A stretch of DNA of 64,000 nucleotides, taken from the NCBI GenBank assembly GCA_020353515.1, contig CP070695.1:2180292-2244291 (forward strand). Direction: 5' to 3'. Below are positions 17,720 through 26,822 of the stretch, piece by piece. The notes beneath the pieces were generated by a model, which searched no databases, was not told where the DNA came from, and saw only the letters and a program-made list of their open reading frames with translations. The stretch's first letter is position 1; each line of letters begins with the position of its first letter. This stretch comes from Candidatus Heimdallarchaeota archaeon (GTDB lineage: Archaea; Asgardarchaeota; Heimdallarchaeia; Hodarchaeales; Hodarchaeaceae). Position numbers and translations under genes: made by a program.

Positions 17720-19093
17720 TCAATCCCTAACAACCCTACCAACAAAGATTAGCGTTAAAACGATTAAACTAATTATTAAACCAACAGTAAAAAGAAATGT
17801 CCCTTGGTCAGGGATAGGTTGAGACCATGCTAAAAGTGCAACCAAAAGGTTCAATCCTGAAAGACACCCGAATAACGCAGTCAATAAATTAAGCCTTTTT
17901 GTAGTTCGTTTTTCCTGTTCAAGGGCCAATAGATTCATTTTACCTTGGATATAGGTAGTAGCCCCTTCAACAGATCTTTCAACAGATCTAGCGAAGTCCA
18001 ACCATGAATTCATTAGATTTAAATTGAAGTTGGGGAAGAGTCTTTGAATTAATGGTTCTGATAATAGGGGGACAATTGGACTAAGATGTCCTTGCATATT
18101 AGAAATTGCTGGTTTTAGCTTTAAGAACTGAGCTTGGATCGTTTGGGTCCGATCTAATAATTCACTTAGTTGAGTTGTTGTTATGGTTGAATTTGAGCTA
18201 GTTAGAGTACGCATTTCCGAAGTAATATTGGTTAATTCTTCAAGCATTTTTTGTAGGGCTGGTTCTATCGCAAGCCAAGAGTTTATCAAACCTTTTTGCA
18301 TAACCAATGCTTCGTTTATCTTTTGAAACAAAACAACAGGAATCTGATTATCTCCAATATGGCATAAGCAGGTTTCTGGTTCTTCAGAATGTTCGTAATC
18401 AGGAGCCATAATATTGATTGTTAGATTTTCAGCATTCTCGAATCGAAGAAAATAACCTGCAAAAAAAACAGTATAATTCTTTGATTGATCGTCATCGAAT
18501 AACTCCAATGGATCAATCTGATAGTTTTCTATCAACCAAGTTTTAAAATCCTCAAAAAGGGACTTAAGTTGTGTAAAAAGAGAAGCTCCCGCTCGAGAAG
18601 GAAACCCAGCAAGACCAAAGATAAGGGGGTCCCGTAGGAAAGGATCTTTATCATTAATGTCACATGGCCAATAAGTGTGTCTTATTATCATTACCCAGTC
18701 AATATGCCTTTCAAAAACAATATCTAATGTTCGAGAATTCCTCCATTCGTACAGAATACCTAATTGATTGACTGGAACCTTTTGGAGTCTAAATGCTGAG
18801 CGAATAATCTCTTCCGTTATCTTGAGAGGTACAACAATCTGAAATCCTGCCATGATTTGAGCTTGATCCTTCCAATGTGCTAACATTGCTTCCGAACCAT
18901 GCTCTAAAAATATATTACATGAGGGACAACAGCTATTTGATGTGTGAACTCGTTGAGGGCAAATTTCCACTGATCCTAGAGAAGCAGCAACGTCGCAACG
19001 CATACAACAATTCAGAAAATCAGGATCATCGGTGACAAGCATGGAACCATGTTTACGAGATAGATTTTCAATCTCTTGTAGCATTCTACTCAA
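17720..19093 (-). CDS. Unknown protein with Cys-rich N-terminus and two C-terminal membrane helices
   Basis: 457 residues, family not recognised. Residues 28-60 hold about nine Cys in patterns such as CCMRC, CPQRVH and CCPSC, suggesting one or two zinc sites. A mixed domain follows to about 260, then a long helical, probably coiled-coil region (about 265-390). Two membrane helices close the protein (LTALFGCLSGLNLLVALLAW and FLFTVGLIISLIVLTLIFVG), leaving a short tail. The layout suggests a cytosolic sensor or scaffold anchored to the membrane. It faces the RDD gene tail-to-tail and is followed upstream by the tRNA synthetase gene on the same strand. Confidence 0.6.
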   Translation of the reverse strand: MSRMLQEIENLSRKHGSMLVTDDPDFLNCCMRCDVAASLGSVEICPQRVHTSNSCCPSCNIFLEHGSEAMLAHWKDQAQIMAGFQIVVPLKITEEIIRSAFRLQKVPVNQLGILYEWRNSRTLDIVFERHIDWVMIIRHTYWPCDINDKDPFLRDPLIFGLAGFPSRAGASLFTQLKSLFEDFKTWLIENYQIDPLELFDDDQSKNYTVFFAGYFLRFENAENLTINIMAPDYEHSEEPETCLCHIGDNQIPVVLFQKINEALVMQKGLINSWLAIEPALQKMLEELTNITSEMRTLTSSNSTITTTQLSELLDRTQTIQAQFLKLKPAISNMQGHLSPIVPLLSEPLIQRLFPNFNLNLMNSWLDFARSVERSVEGATTYIQGKMNLLALEQEKRTTKRLNLLTALFGCLSGLNLLVALLAWSQPIPDQGTFLFTVGLIISLIVLTLIFVGRVVRD

Positions 19094-19283
19094 CTTTGAT
19101 TAATGAATTTCCATTGTTTTTATATTTTGAGATCAAATGTTAGCAAACATTCATGAATCCCAAAATAATGCAAAACAATTTTGTTTTATTTATGGTAGGA
19201 GGAACAAAAAAGGAAACTAAAATTTGTAAAAGAGAAAATGGAGTTGAACTCATTATCAACTTTCTAATTGCTGATACTGAATT

Positions 19284-22244
19284 CTATCTTGATACCACTT
19301 CAATTCCTAAATTTATCATGTCTCCATCGATTAGAAAAGGTTTATTATTCTCTAAAGGCTTAGAAGATATTTCAAGAGCCAAAGTTTCTATCTTTACATA
19401 TTCCTCATGCAGTTCTAAACTTTTAGAAAGATCTAATGAATTTGTTTCGTATACAACTCTTATTTTCGCGTCTAATTCGAGATCCGCCTCTTTACGTAAG
19501 CGTTGTATTACCCTGACTAACTCTCGAGCCAAACCCTCTCGTTTTAACCCAGAGCTTATCTCTGTTACAAGGGTTAAGGTTAAAGGGTATTCATTTGAGG
19601 ACTGTGAGAGATATTGTTGATCCAAAACTAGTTCATTCGAGAAATCTTTGACAAATTTAAGCTCTTTTACATTTAATTCATGCTTAAGATATTCAAGTAA
19701 TTGTGTCTTAAATTTACTAGTGGTAAAAGGGTGATCTCCTGATACTATAGCCAGTGGTAATGGTTGCCTTAATTTAATTTGAGTTTCATTCCTTAATGAC
19801 CTACCAATCTCAATTAAATTTTGGTACTTTGCGAAAGATTCTACTACATTCTCAAAATTACTTAGGACTTCTTTTGATGGAAGAGAACATAGGTGGACGC
19901 TTTCTGGCAGCTGCTTGTCAAGCGGACGGTGAAGAAGCTGAAAGATGTGTTCAGATAAGAAAGGCATGAAAGGGGCTAAGAGATAGCTTATAGTGAGTAA
20001 AACTTGATATAAAGTCGAATAAGCTGGATTTTTATCATTAGTTAGATCTTTTTCTTTCCAGAATCTTCTTCGTGAACCCCTGATATACCAATTAGTAAGA
20101 TCGTTGAAGAATTCCTCAAGTAGAAGAGTAAATCTTCTACAATCCCAATTTGTTAAACTTTCATGATATTGATTTACTAAATACTGTAATTTAGCCAATA
20201 TCCAGAGATCAAAGATATTATTAGACGATTGGGAGAGCTGTGAGGCATTAGTAATATCTAAGGCAGCAAAATTAAGGAAAAATCTAACTGCGTTCCAGAA
20301 AGGTAAAAACTTACGACGAACCTCATTAGTGACTGTGAAGCCAAAGCGAAGTAAGTTTTCAGATTTTTGAGTTGCATAATTCCACCTCATGACATCAGCG
20401 CCCATTTCCCGAAGAGCATAATCAAAATCTATTGCATTCCCAGAAGATTTGTGCATTGGTGACCCGTCTTCACTCCTAACTTCTTCATATACTACTATTA
20501 CACGAAATGGAGCTCTTCCTACCAATGTAACTGACATAAATAGCTGTGAATAAAACCAAAGTCTGACTTGTTCGACCATTTCACATACCATGTCTGCAGG
20601 AAACCATTTTTTCCATTCTTCACGGTTATTACAATAATTTAGAGTGGAAAAAGGAACAATCCCCGCATCTAACCAGCAATCACCAACTTCAAGAACACGT
20701 TCGACATTATTATTGCACTTGGGACACTTGATTTTAACATCATCAATCCATGGCCGATGGAGTTCGGGTAAATTTTCAACTTTGCTAGGAGCTTCTGCCA
20801 ATGTTCTTAATTCGTTAAGACTTCCAACCACAGTTAATTCTCCACAACTGCAAGGATAAAATGGCAATGGTAAACCCCAGTAACGCTTCCTAGAAATACA
20901 CCAATCGGCCATATTTTCTAACCAATCATGCATTCGCTTTCCAGCATGATTTGGTACCCAGAGAACTTCTTTATTGGCTTTTTGAAGCAAGGGTCGGATC
21001 TCATCACATGATATAAACCATTCTTTTTCTAATTTATACACAAGCTCAGTTTTACATCGCCAACATACAGGATAGCGATGCCTGATGTTTTCGATTTTAA
21101 ACAAAAATTCTTTTTCTGAAAGGCTTTCAAAAATGGGATGGACTACTTCGTTTGTATTCAATCCGCTTAGAGAGCCTAATCCTTCAACAAGGTGTCCTCT
21201 CTCGTCGATCGGAGCAACAACATTAAGTTTGTATTGTTTTCCTAATTCAAAGTCTTCTGCACCACATCCAGGAGCTATATGGACTATTCCTGTTCCTTCA
21301 TCGGAAGATACATCTTCCCATGGGATAATTTTATATTGAACATCCTTTTGTAGTGAGAGCTCGGTGAAAGGAGCTTTGTATTTGAATTTTAAGAGTTCTT
21401 TTCCTTGAAAAGTATCTAATAATGTATATTCATCACCTAGAATGCTAGTGGCATCTTCTGCAAGATAAAATTCTTTATTTTTTATTTTGACAAGTACATA
21501 GGCCAACTCTGGATGAACAGCTAAACCAGTATTTGCTGTTAATGTCCAAGGAGTCGTAGTCCAAACTAGAAAGTAACGATTAGGGGTTCCTAGAACTGGG
21601 AGTTGCAAGAACACTGAAGGATGCTCCACAATTCTATAAGAGTCTGCCATTTCGTGAGCAGAAAGACTGGTACTACAACGAGGACACCATGGCATCACAA
21701 GACGAGATTGATAGAGCCAACTCTTCTCATTACAAGTCTTTAAAAAATACCAAATATGTTCTATATTTTGATCTGTGTGCGTATAGTAACTGTTATCCCA
21801 GTCCATTTGCTGACCAAGCTGTTTTGATTGTTGAGTGATGATATCTGCGTATTTACTTATTCGTGCTTTGCATTTGTTCATAAATGCTTCAAGGCCCATA
21901 TCAAGAATATCATTCTTAGAATTAAGCCCTAAGGACTTCTCTACCTCAACTTCAACCCATAGTCCTTGGGTATCAAATCCATTTTGAAATCGCTGATTGT
22001 ATCCACGCATGGCCCAATACCGTTGATAAATATCTTTTAATGTCCGACCGCGTGCAGTATGTACCCCCATAGGATTATTTGCTGTGATTGGACCATCGAT
22101 AAAAGAGAACTGTGTTTTGGACATCTGGAGTTGTTTACGTAATTTTTGGAAGATTTCTCTTTCTTCCCAAAACTGAAGCATTGTTTTCTCGACATCAGAC
22201 CAATTAAGTTCTGATGCTACTGGAGTAAATAGAGGTTTAGTCAT
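19284..22244 (-). CDS. ileS: Divergent isoleucyl-tRNA synthetase
   Basis: 986 residues, right for IleRS, with the class I Ile/Val/Leu layout: catalytic core, editing CP1 domain (VWTTTPWTLTANTGLAVHPE near 230), and anticodon domain from about 660. The HIGH motif is replaced by VHTARG (residues 61-66) inside ANNPMGVHTARGRTLKD, and KMSKS by MHKSSGN near 597. Zinc-type Cys pairs occur at CPRC and in CPKCNNN. These signature changes match a divergent IleRS-like group I recall from some bacteria. It may charge tRNA-Ile or be a paralogue. Antisense frames here are shadows. Confidence 0.85.
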   Translation of the reverse strand: MTKPLFTPVASELNWSDVEKTMLQFWEEREIFQKLRKQLQMSKTQFSFIDGPITANNPMGVHTARGRTLKDIYQRYWAMRGYNQRFQNGFDTQGLWVEVEVEKSLGLNSKNDILDMGLEAFMNKCKARISKYADIITQQSKQLGQQMDWDNSYYTHTDQNIEHIWYFLKTCNEKSWLYQSRLVMPWCPRCSTSLSAHEMADSYRIVEHPSVFLQLPVLGTPNRYFLVWTTTPWTLTANTGLAVHPELAYVLVKIKNKEFYLAEDATSILGDEYTLLDTFQGKELLKFKYKAPFTELSLQKDVQYKIIPWEDVSSDEGTGIVHIAPGCGAEDFELGKQYKLNVVAPIDERGHLVEGLGSLSGLNTNEVVHPIFESLSEKEFLFKIENIRHRYPVCWRCKTELVYKLEKEWFISCDEIRPLLQKANKEVLWVPNHAGKRMHDWLENMADWCISRKRYWGLPLPFYPCSCGELTVVGSLNELRTLAEAPSKVENLPELHRPWIDDVKIKCPKCNNNVERVLEVGDCWLDAGIVPFSTLNYCNNREEWKKWFPADMVCEMVEQVRLWFYSQLFMSVTLVGRAPFRVIVVYEEVRSEDGSPMHKSSGNAIDFDYALREMGADVMRWNYATQKSENLLRFGFTVTNEVRRKFLPFWNAVRFFLNFAALDITNASQLSQSSNNIFDLWILAKLQYLVNQYHESLTNWDCRRFTLLLEEFFNDLTNWYIRGSRRRFWKEKDLTNDKNPAYSTLYQVLLTISYLLAPFMPFLSEHIFQLLHRPLDKQLPESVHLCSLPSKEVLSNFENVVESFAKYQNLIEIGRSLRNETQIKLRQPLPLAIVSGDHPFTTSKFKTQLLEYLKHELNVKELKFVKDFSNELVLDQQYLSQSSNEYPLTLTLVTEISSGLKREGLARELVRVIQRLRKEADLELDAKIRVVYETNSLDLSKSLELHEEYVKIETLALEISSKPLENNKPFLIDGDMINLGIEVVSR

Positions 22245-22747
22245 CAGACCTCTTCCTCCGACTCTGTGCTTTTAACTCAACGTAAGGAAGTATTTTTACT
22301 AACTCAAAAAGAGTATGTTGAGTCCATTTGTGTGTTTTTAAATTTTCATTGCCTGGTTTTCTTTTTTTAATGAATTTCGTTATCCATCCTAATATCTCCT
22401 CTTATAACTTTTCATCTCTTCATGATTAGAAAAATCATTTTTCCTAGAATAAAGAGAAGGAGTAAGAATCAGAGAAATGGAGTCTAATATCCAGTGATAA
22501 TTAAAAAGTAGGTGATTAAGGAATTTCGTGATCCCACATGGACATTTACTCCAAGAAATCCCTCTGTGTTTTGGCATTTAAACTTTTCTATGTTGGCTAT
22601 TCTGACATAAAATATATCAAACTAACTATTCCCACCATTATGATCATAAATCGAGATTAACTTCAATACATTATTTCTTGTTAAACGCAAAGTATTAATT
22701 GTATCAGTGGTTAGTAGGAATTTATTTCGATTTGAGTTGAAGAACAC
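22245..22747. other. 503-base intergenic region between IleRS and acyltransferase genes
   Basis: AT-rich region between divergent genes. It holds one possible small minus-strand gene (22389-22577) with a TATA-like box near 22606-22620. I see no tRNA-like cloverleaf and no repeat. Confidence 0.4.
22389..22577 (-). CDS. Possible small protein, 62 residues
   Basis: An ATG-initiated frame of 62 codons in an otherwise empty region. The protein is MPKHRGISWSKCPCGITKFL followed by a His/aromatic-rich helix and a basic tail; CPC plus His could bind metal. Its support is the TATA-like ATATATTTTAT on the minus strand at about 22606-22620, some 35 bases before the ATG, which would give a nearly leaderless message. 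Composition is otherwise unremarkable, and the frame could be chance. Confidence 0.2.
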   Translation of the reverse strand: MPKHRGISWSKCPCGITKFLNHLLFNYHWILDSISLILTPSLYSRKNDFSNHEEMKSYKRRY

Positions 22748-23920
22748 GTGAATACAACTCATAATTTTCGCCAAGGACGTTTCTACCTTCTTACTGTAGA
22801 TATTTTGAAAGGAATAGCTATCTTTCCCATGATTTTTTCACATAGTGTTGGTTGGTGGGATCAGAACTTGTCGAAAAGCTATGACAGTTTAGGGAGTTTT
22901 ACGATAATCATTATTTGGTTCACAGGGTTAATGGCGTTTCCTTGTTTTCTTTTCCTCTATGGTTTCAACCAAGTTAATTCATTTCTGAGAAAAAAAAGAG
23001 ATAATGTGAGCCCGAATGATATTAGATCACATGCTATAAAACGGAGTACTATATTTTTCTTATTTGCATCTCTAGCTCTAGCGATAATGTCCATAATTCA
23101 AGCTCCAGAAAAAATTTTCAATTACTTACTCACATGGCACCTATTACATCTTTTTGCATTCTCCACGCTCTTCCTTCTCATCTTATGGGAACTTACATCA
23201 TATTTTGAAAAGAAATTAGGTCCCTCTTGGAGTTTTCAGCAAGTCTACACCATCCTCTTATTAGTAAGTTTCTTTTTAGTAATTACTCTTTTCATTTTTT
23301 TCCATGATTATACCGTTGCCAGAGAAAATTCAAGATTATTTCCAGTTACTCTTGAAATCCAAGTTATATTTGAAAATGTTTTACTTGATGTTTCCTCATG
23401 TGGTTTGATTCCATGGCTCTCTTTCCCATTAGCCGGTGGTATTACTGCATCACTATTCAATTTACCTTTATTCTCTAAGAGTAACATCCTACAAAAATCA
23501 AAATTATTATTATTTGTTAATTCCTTATTTCTAATCATTGGAATACTGTTTTTAAGGGTAGAGCGGTTTATTTCAGCAGGTTTGGGTTATGCTTCAACTT
23601 TTCCGCATGTGTTTATTTCGATTGGATTTATCGGTGTTATTTTTGTCATCCTCATTCTAACACTTGATCTCTTTCAAAATATTCCTCAAAAAACTAGTTT
23701 CAGATTATTTTACCCTATTATCGTCGTCAGTAAAATTTCTCTTACGGTTTATTTAGTTCATCCCGTAGTAGCTATCTTCAATCCAACATTCATCCCCTCA
23801 GAGTCGGTGTTATTACTACTAATATCTTTATACAGCCTATTCTTTATAATACTAGCTCATTTCTGGAAAAAATGGGATTTCAAATATAGTTTTGAGTGGA
23901 TAGTACGGAAATACTCCTGA
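22748..23920 (+). CDS. Integral membrane acyltransferase-like protein
   Basis: 390 residues with about ten hydrophobic helices. The N-terminal helix TVDILKGIAIFPMIFSHSVGWW carries an R/K-G and a His, the mark of acyltransferase 3, DUF1624 and HGSNAT-type proteins, where a membrane His is catalytic. They move acyl groups onto sugars or other surface molecules. Other helices are not diagnostic and the donor and acceptor are unknown. GTG start. It stands alone, convergent with the next membrane protein gene. Confidence 0.65.
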   Translation: MNTTHNFRQGRFYLLTVDILKGIAIFPMIFSHSVGWWDQNLSKSYDSLGSFTIIIIWFTGLMAFPCFLFLYGFNQVNSFLRKKRDNVSPNDIRSHAIKRSTIFFLFASLALAIMSIIQAPEKIFNYLLTWHLLHLFAFSTLFLLILWELTSYFEKKLGPSWSFQQVYTILLLVSFFLVITLFIFFHDYTVARENSRLFPVTLEIQVIFENVLLDVSSCGLIPWLSFPLAGGITASLFNLPLFSKSNILQKSKLLLFVNSLFLIIGILFLRVERFISAGLGYASTFPHVFISIGFIGVIFVILILTLDLFQNIPQKTSFRLFYPIIVVSKISLTVYLVHPVVAIFNPTFIPSESVLLLLISLYSLFFIILAHFWKKWDFKYSFEWIVRKYS

Positions 23921-24014
23921 AAGCTAAAGATCCAGAAATCAAAGACATTCCTATAAGAGACACTGAAAAGTCAGAAGAAGAGGGATGAATCGTTAATTAG
24001 ATGGAAGGTTTTAA

Positions 24015-24635
24015 TTACATTAAATCTGATTTCAACATAAAATCCCTAAATAAAATAAGGAAAATAATCATTAAAACATTGATGACTGAAATAAGAACTA
24101 GAATCTCATTAAAGTAAGTAGATGTAGGATGATATGGGTCGTTATACAGAAATAAAGTTGGAAATTCTGAAACTGGACTGAAAAAATCAAAAAACCAATC
24201 AATAGAGTGAATTCCAGTTGTAATCATGATCTCTAGAGGTGATGGATAAAGGAAGGGGAGTAAAAAAAATGCTTCGATTAAAAGACCTAAATATCCTGCA
24301 AGAGAAATAATGTCAAAATGGAAATTACCAAGAATAAAGATCAGATATGAGGCTGTAATCACTTTTATAATCCCAATAAATACTACTGCATTTACCACTT
24401 GATTATTACGACGAATTATCAGGGTTATGAAGAGAAAAATTGCAAATAGAATTCCAAATGTAGCACAATCTGGGATAAAAACCCATAAATAGAAGGGATA
24501 ATAATCATACTGCCAGTTATAAAGATATGCTGTATATAATGAGACGAGTACATTAATTGTAATCCATAGATATACAATAACGGGGTGTAATGATAAGAAC
24601 TTCTTGTGTGTCTCTTCTAGCACCTCTTTTAACAT
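24015..24635 (-). CDS. Membrane protein, DUF1405-like
   Basis: 206 residues with about six hydrophobic helices. The segment NWQYDYYPFYLWVFIPDCATFGILFA near residue 40 matches the YY...PL..F.PDCP core of DUF1405 proteins, and helices at about 80-100, 105-125 and 180-200 agree with that family. Function is unknown for DUF1405. It is convergent with the acyltransferase-like gene. Moderately sure of the family assignment. Confidence 0.55.
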   Translation of the reverse strand: MLKEVLEETHKKFLSLHPVIVYLWITINVLVSLYTAYLYNWQYDYYPFYLWVFIPDCATFGILFAIFLFITLIIRRNNQVVNAVVFIGIIKVITASYLIFILGNFHFDIISLAGYLGLLIEAFFLLPFLYPSPLEIMITTGIHSIDWFFDFFSPVSEFPTLFLYNDPYHPTSTYFNEILVLISVINVLMIIFLILFRDFMLKSDLM

Positions 24636-24796
24636 TAATTTAGCACACCCAGTCCTTTCTATCTATTAAAAATATCCGTAAGACTTGTAAAAAAGTCATA
24701 ACAACATCGTTTTAATTATCCTTAGAGTTTAATGACTCAACCAACTTCCTAAAAAGGTATTTAGGAATGATTATTTTGTTATTCTATGGACGCTAG

Positions 24797-25348
24797 TTGC
24801 CTTCTGATGAGATACCCATGACAAGAAATGATACAAAAAACTCGGAGTCAGATTCAGCAAATCAAGTTAATCAAAAGAGCGATCGTATCAAGTTGGATGC
24901 TAATGCGTTAACCCGAATGTGGATAAAAATAGAAAAAGAAATTAGGGAGGCTCATCCACACAAATCTTTGAGATCTAGAGAGGAATTCTTGAAAAGAAGA
25001 CTTATAATTCGACCAGGATTCCCAAGTCCTGAAATATTAGCTCAATGGTGGCAGGAAGCTGAGAGTCAAATTAAGCTAGCTCATCCTCACGAGTCATTCA
25101 AGACCCGTCAAAAGCTAACTGAGAAATATGTTCATTCTCGACTAAGAAAATATCTAGAACATCAATATATAGAACCTCATCCGGAAGAGAAACTAATTTC
25201 TGAATGGTATCGTGAAGAATTGTTAAAATTACGAGAAGAAAGTCCTCATAAACCCTTGAAAGAACGAGAAAGAATAGCTGCTATGGTAGTAGAAGAAAAA
25301 ATAAAACAATATAGAAAAACCATCCGATTAGATGAATTTTTTGACTGA
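24797..25348 (+). CDS. Protein of three tandem W...HPHKS repeats
   Basis: 183 residues, family not recognised. After a polar N-terminus there are three copies of a roughly 45-residue helical unit. Each begins with an aromatic-containing helix and reaches a His-Pro-His turn: MWIKIEKEIREAHPHKSLRSRE, then WWQEAESQIKLAHPHESFKTRQ, then WYREELLKLREESPHKPLKERE. The rest of each unit is basic and helical. The frame opens at TTG 24797, but ATG 24818 is an equally good start. A nucleic-acid or protein-binding role is possible. It precedes another unknown gene by 36 bases. Confidence 0.65.
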   Translation: MPSDEIPMTRNDTKNSESDSANQVNQKSDRIKLDANALTRMWIKIEKEIREAHPHKSLRSREEFLKRRLIIRPGFPSPEILAQWWQEAESQIKLAHPHESFKTRQKLTEKYVHSRLRKYLEHQYIEPHPEEKLISEWYREELLKLREESPHKPLKERERIAAMVVEEKIKQYRKTIRLDEFFD

Positions 25349-25384
25349 TTCTCAAGTGTAAAATTTGAATAAATGTGACCAATA

Positions 25385-25978
25385 ATGCCTCCAGATATCC
25401 CGAAAGAGTTAGTATGTCGAGAATATTTACAACAACAGATATATGTTGATCCAGACACAATTATTGACCGAATGAACACAGTCAAATTTCATGCACCTGG
25501 ATCAGGGAAAATAATTGATGAAATGCTCAATACATTCTGTACATTCGCTGAGAAATATCAGTTTACAGATGATCCATCACCTTATCTACTATTTATTGAA
25601 GATCTAGCAGACCAATTAGGATTTGAGAGTCAAGATGCTATCGATCATTTTAACAAACGATATCTCGATATGCAAAAGGGGAAAATTTACGATCATTCCA
25701 TTTATTTTATGACAGTTCTAAGCAGTATTATTGAATCTTTCCAAAAAAAGGTAGTAAGTAGGTTATCTTTGAGGTTGAAGAGGAAACTTGCTAAGAGAGG
25801 GAATAAAAATATCAATAAAAAGCTGGAAACATTATTCCAGACCTCGAACTCAACCTTCGGATTATTAGTAAACATCGAAATTTTAAAAGAGATGGGTCGT
25901 CTCATTGGAGTAGAGATGGATCCTATTATGACTGACTCTTTTGAACAAGAATTGATTTCCGTGTTGGAAGGTTTCTGA
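25385..25978 (+). CDS. Unknown helical protein upstream of alaX
   Basis: 197 residues, no family recognised. It is largely helical and charged, with an N-terminal VDPDTIIDRMNTVKF segment, an IEDLADQLGFESQDAIDHF region near residue 78 that could be a small helical bundle, and a basic stretch (KKVVSRLSLRLKRKLAKRG) near 120. No membrane helix and no metal motif. It ends 20 bases before alaX and follows the repeat protein by 36 bases, so the three plus-strand genes may be one transcript. Confidence 0.55.
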   Translation: MPPDIPKELVCREYLQQQIYVDPDTIIDRMNTVKFHAPGSGKIIDEMLNTFCTFAEKYQFTDDPSPYLLFIEDLADQLGFESQDAIDHFNKRYLDMQKGKIYDHSIYFMTVLSSIIESFQKKVVSRLSLRLKRKLAKRGNKNINKKLETLFQTSNSTFGLLVNIEILKEMGRLIGVEMDPIMTDSFEQELISVLEGF

Positions 25979-25998
25979 TAACATAGGGACGATCATCT

Positions 25999-26721
25999 AT
26001 GACGGAAAGACTTTACTTGGTAGATTGTTATATTCAAGATTTCGCAGCAATAATCAAAGAAATTCTCCCTACTGGTATAATTCTAGACCGATCTGCTTTC
26101 TATCCAGAGAGTGGAGGTCAACTAGGAGACCAAGGAAAACTTAAAACAGAAAATTTAGAAATCATTGTAAAAAATACTCGACAACAACGAGGAAAACTCA
26201 TACACGAAGTGGAAACCATCGAGGGATTAGAAGTAGGAATAGAAATCAAGGGGGAATTAAATTGGGTTCGTCGATACCAGATGATGCGAGCCCATACAGC
26301 ACAGCATTGTATTAGCCGATTTTTTCAAATCAATTACAGTGCTGAAACAGTTAGTAACAAGCTAAAAACTTCAATCAACAGAATAGACCTCTCTCCTTTG
26401 TCAAAGCTTTCTTTGGAAGAGTTAAATGAAATCGCAGCTCAAATTAATAAGTTAATTTCTAGTAATATGCCAGTATCAATTTCTTTCCTCCCCCGAAAGG
26501 AAGCAATAAACTTTCTCAGAGATAAAGAATATCAAACGCAATATCTCGGCATGGTTCCAAAATCCGTTAAAGAATTCCGAATCATATCTATAAATAATTA
26601 TGATTGGGCTGCATGTGCTGGCACACATGTCCAAAATACATCAGAAATCGGGTATATTACCTTTGAAAAGACAGTAAATAAGGGAAAACTGCGAGAGAGG
26701 ATATATTACTCCGTGAGCTAG
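25999..26721 (+). CDS. alaX: Alanyl-tRNA editing protein AlaX
   Basis: 240 residues matching free-standing AlaRS editing proteins. The zinc site is HTAQH (H99 and H103) and CAGTH near 206-210. The N-terminal beta-barrel shows DRSAFYPESGGQLGDQG near 30-46, as in AlaRS and AlaX-M/L. It hydrolyses Ser- or Gly-tRNA-Ala made by error. The length places it in the longer AlaX group. A coupled alaS is not in view. The gene lies 20 bases after the unknown helical gene. Confidence 0.95.
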   Translation: MTERLYLVDCYIQDFAAIIKEILPTGIILDRSAFYPESGGQLGDQGKLKTENLEIIVKNTRQQRGKLIHEVETIEGLEVGIEIKGELNWVRRYQMMRAHTAQHCISRFFQINYSAETVSNKLKTSINRIDLSPLSKLSLEELNEIAAQINKLISSNMPVSISFLPRKEAINFLRDKEYQTQYLGMVPKSVKEFRIISINNYDWAACAGTHVQNTSEIGYITFEKTVNKGKLRERIYYSVS

Positions 26722-26822
26722 ATGAAAACATGTAATAAATTACACTAATAAACTAGTTAATTATTCCCAGAAATCGCTCCAACCTTAAAATTCAGGGATA
26801 TGCTTGTCCTATCTAATAAAGA

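Noticed and set aside
19153..19620. Plus-strand open frame over the 3' end of the IleRS gene
   Set aside because: It lies mostly antisense to a clearly coding gene, has no motif and only a chance ATG.
22245..22747. tRNA gene in the IleRS upstream gap
   Set aside because: I could not trace an acceptor stem, T-loop GTTC motif or anticodon arm.
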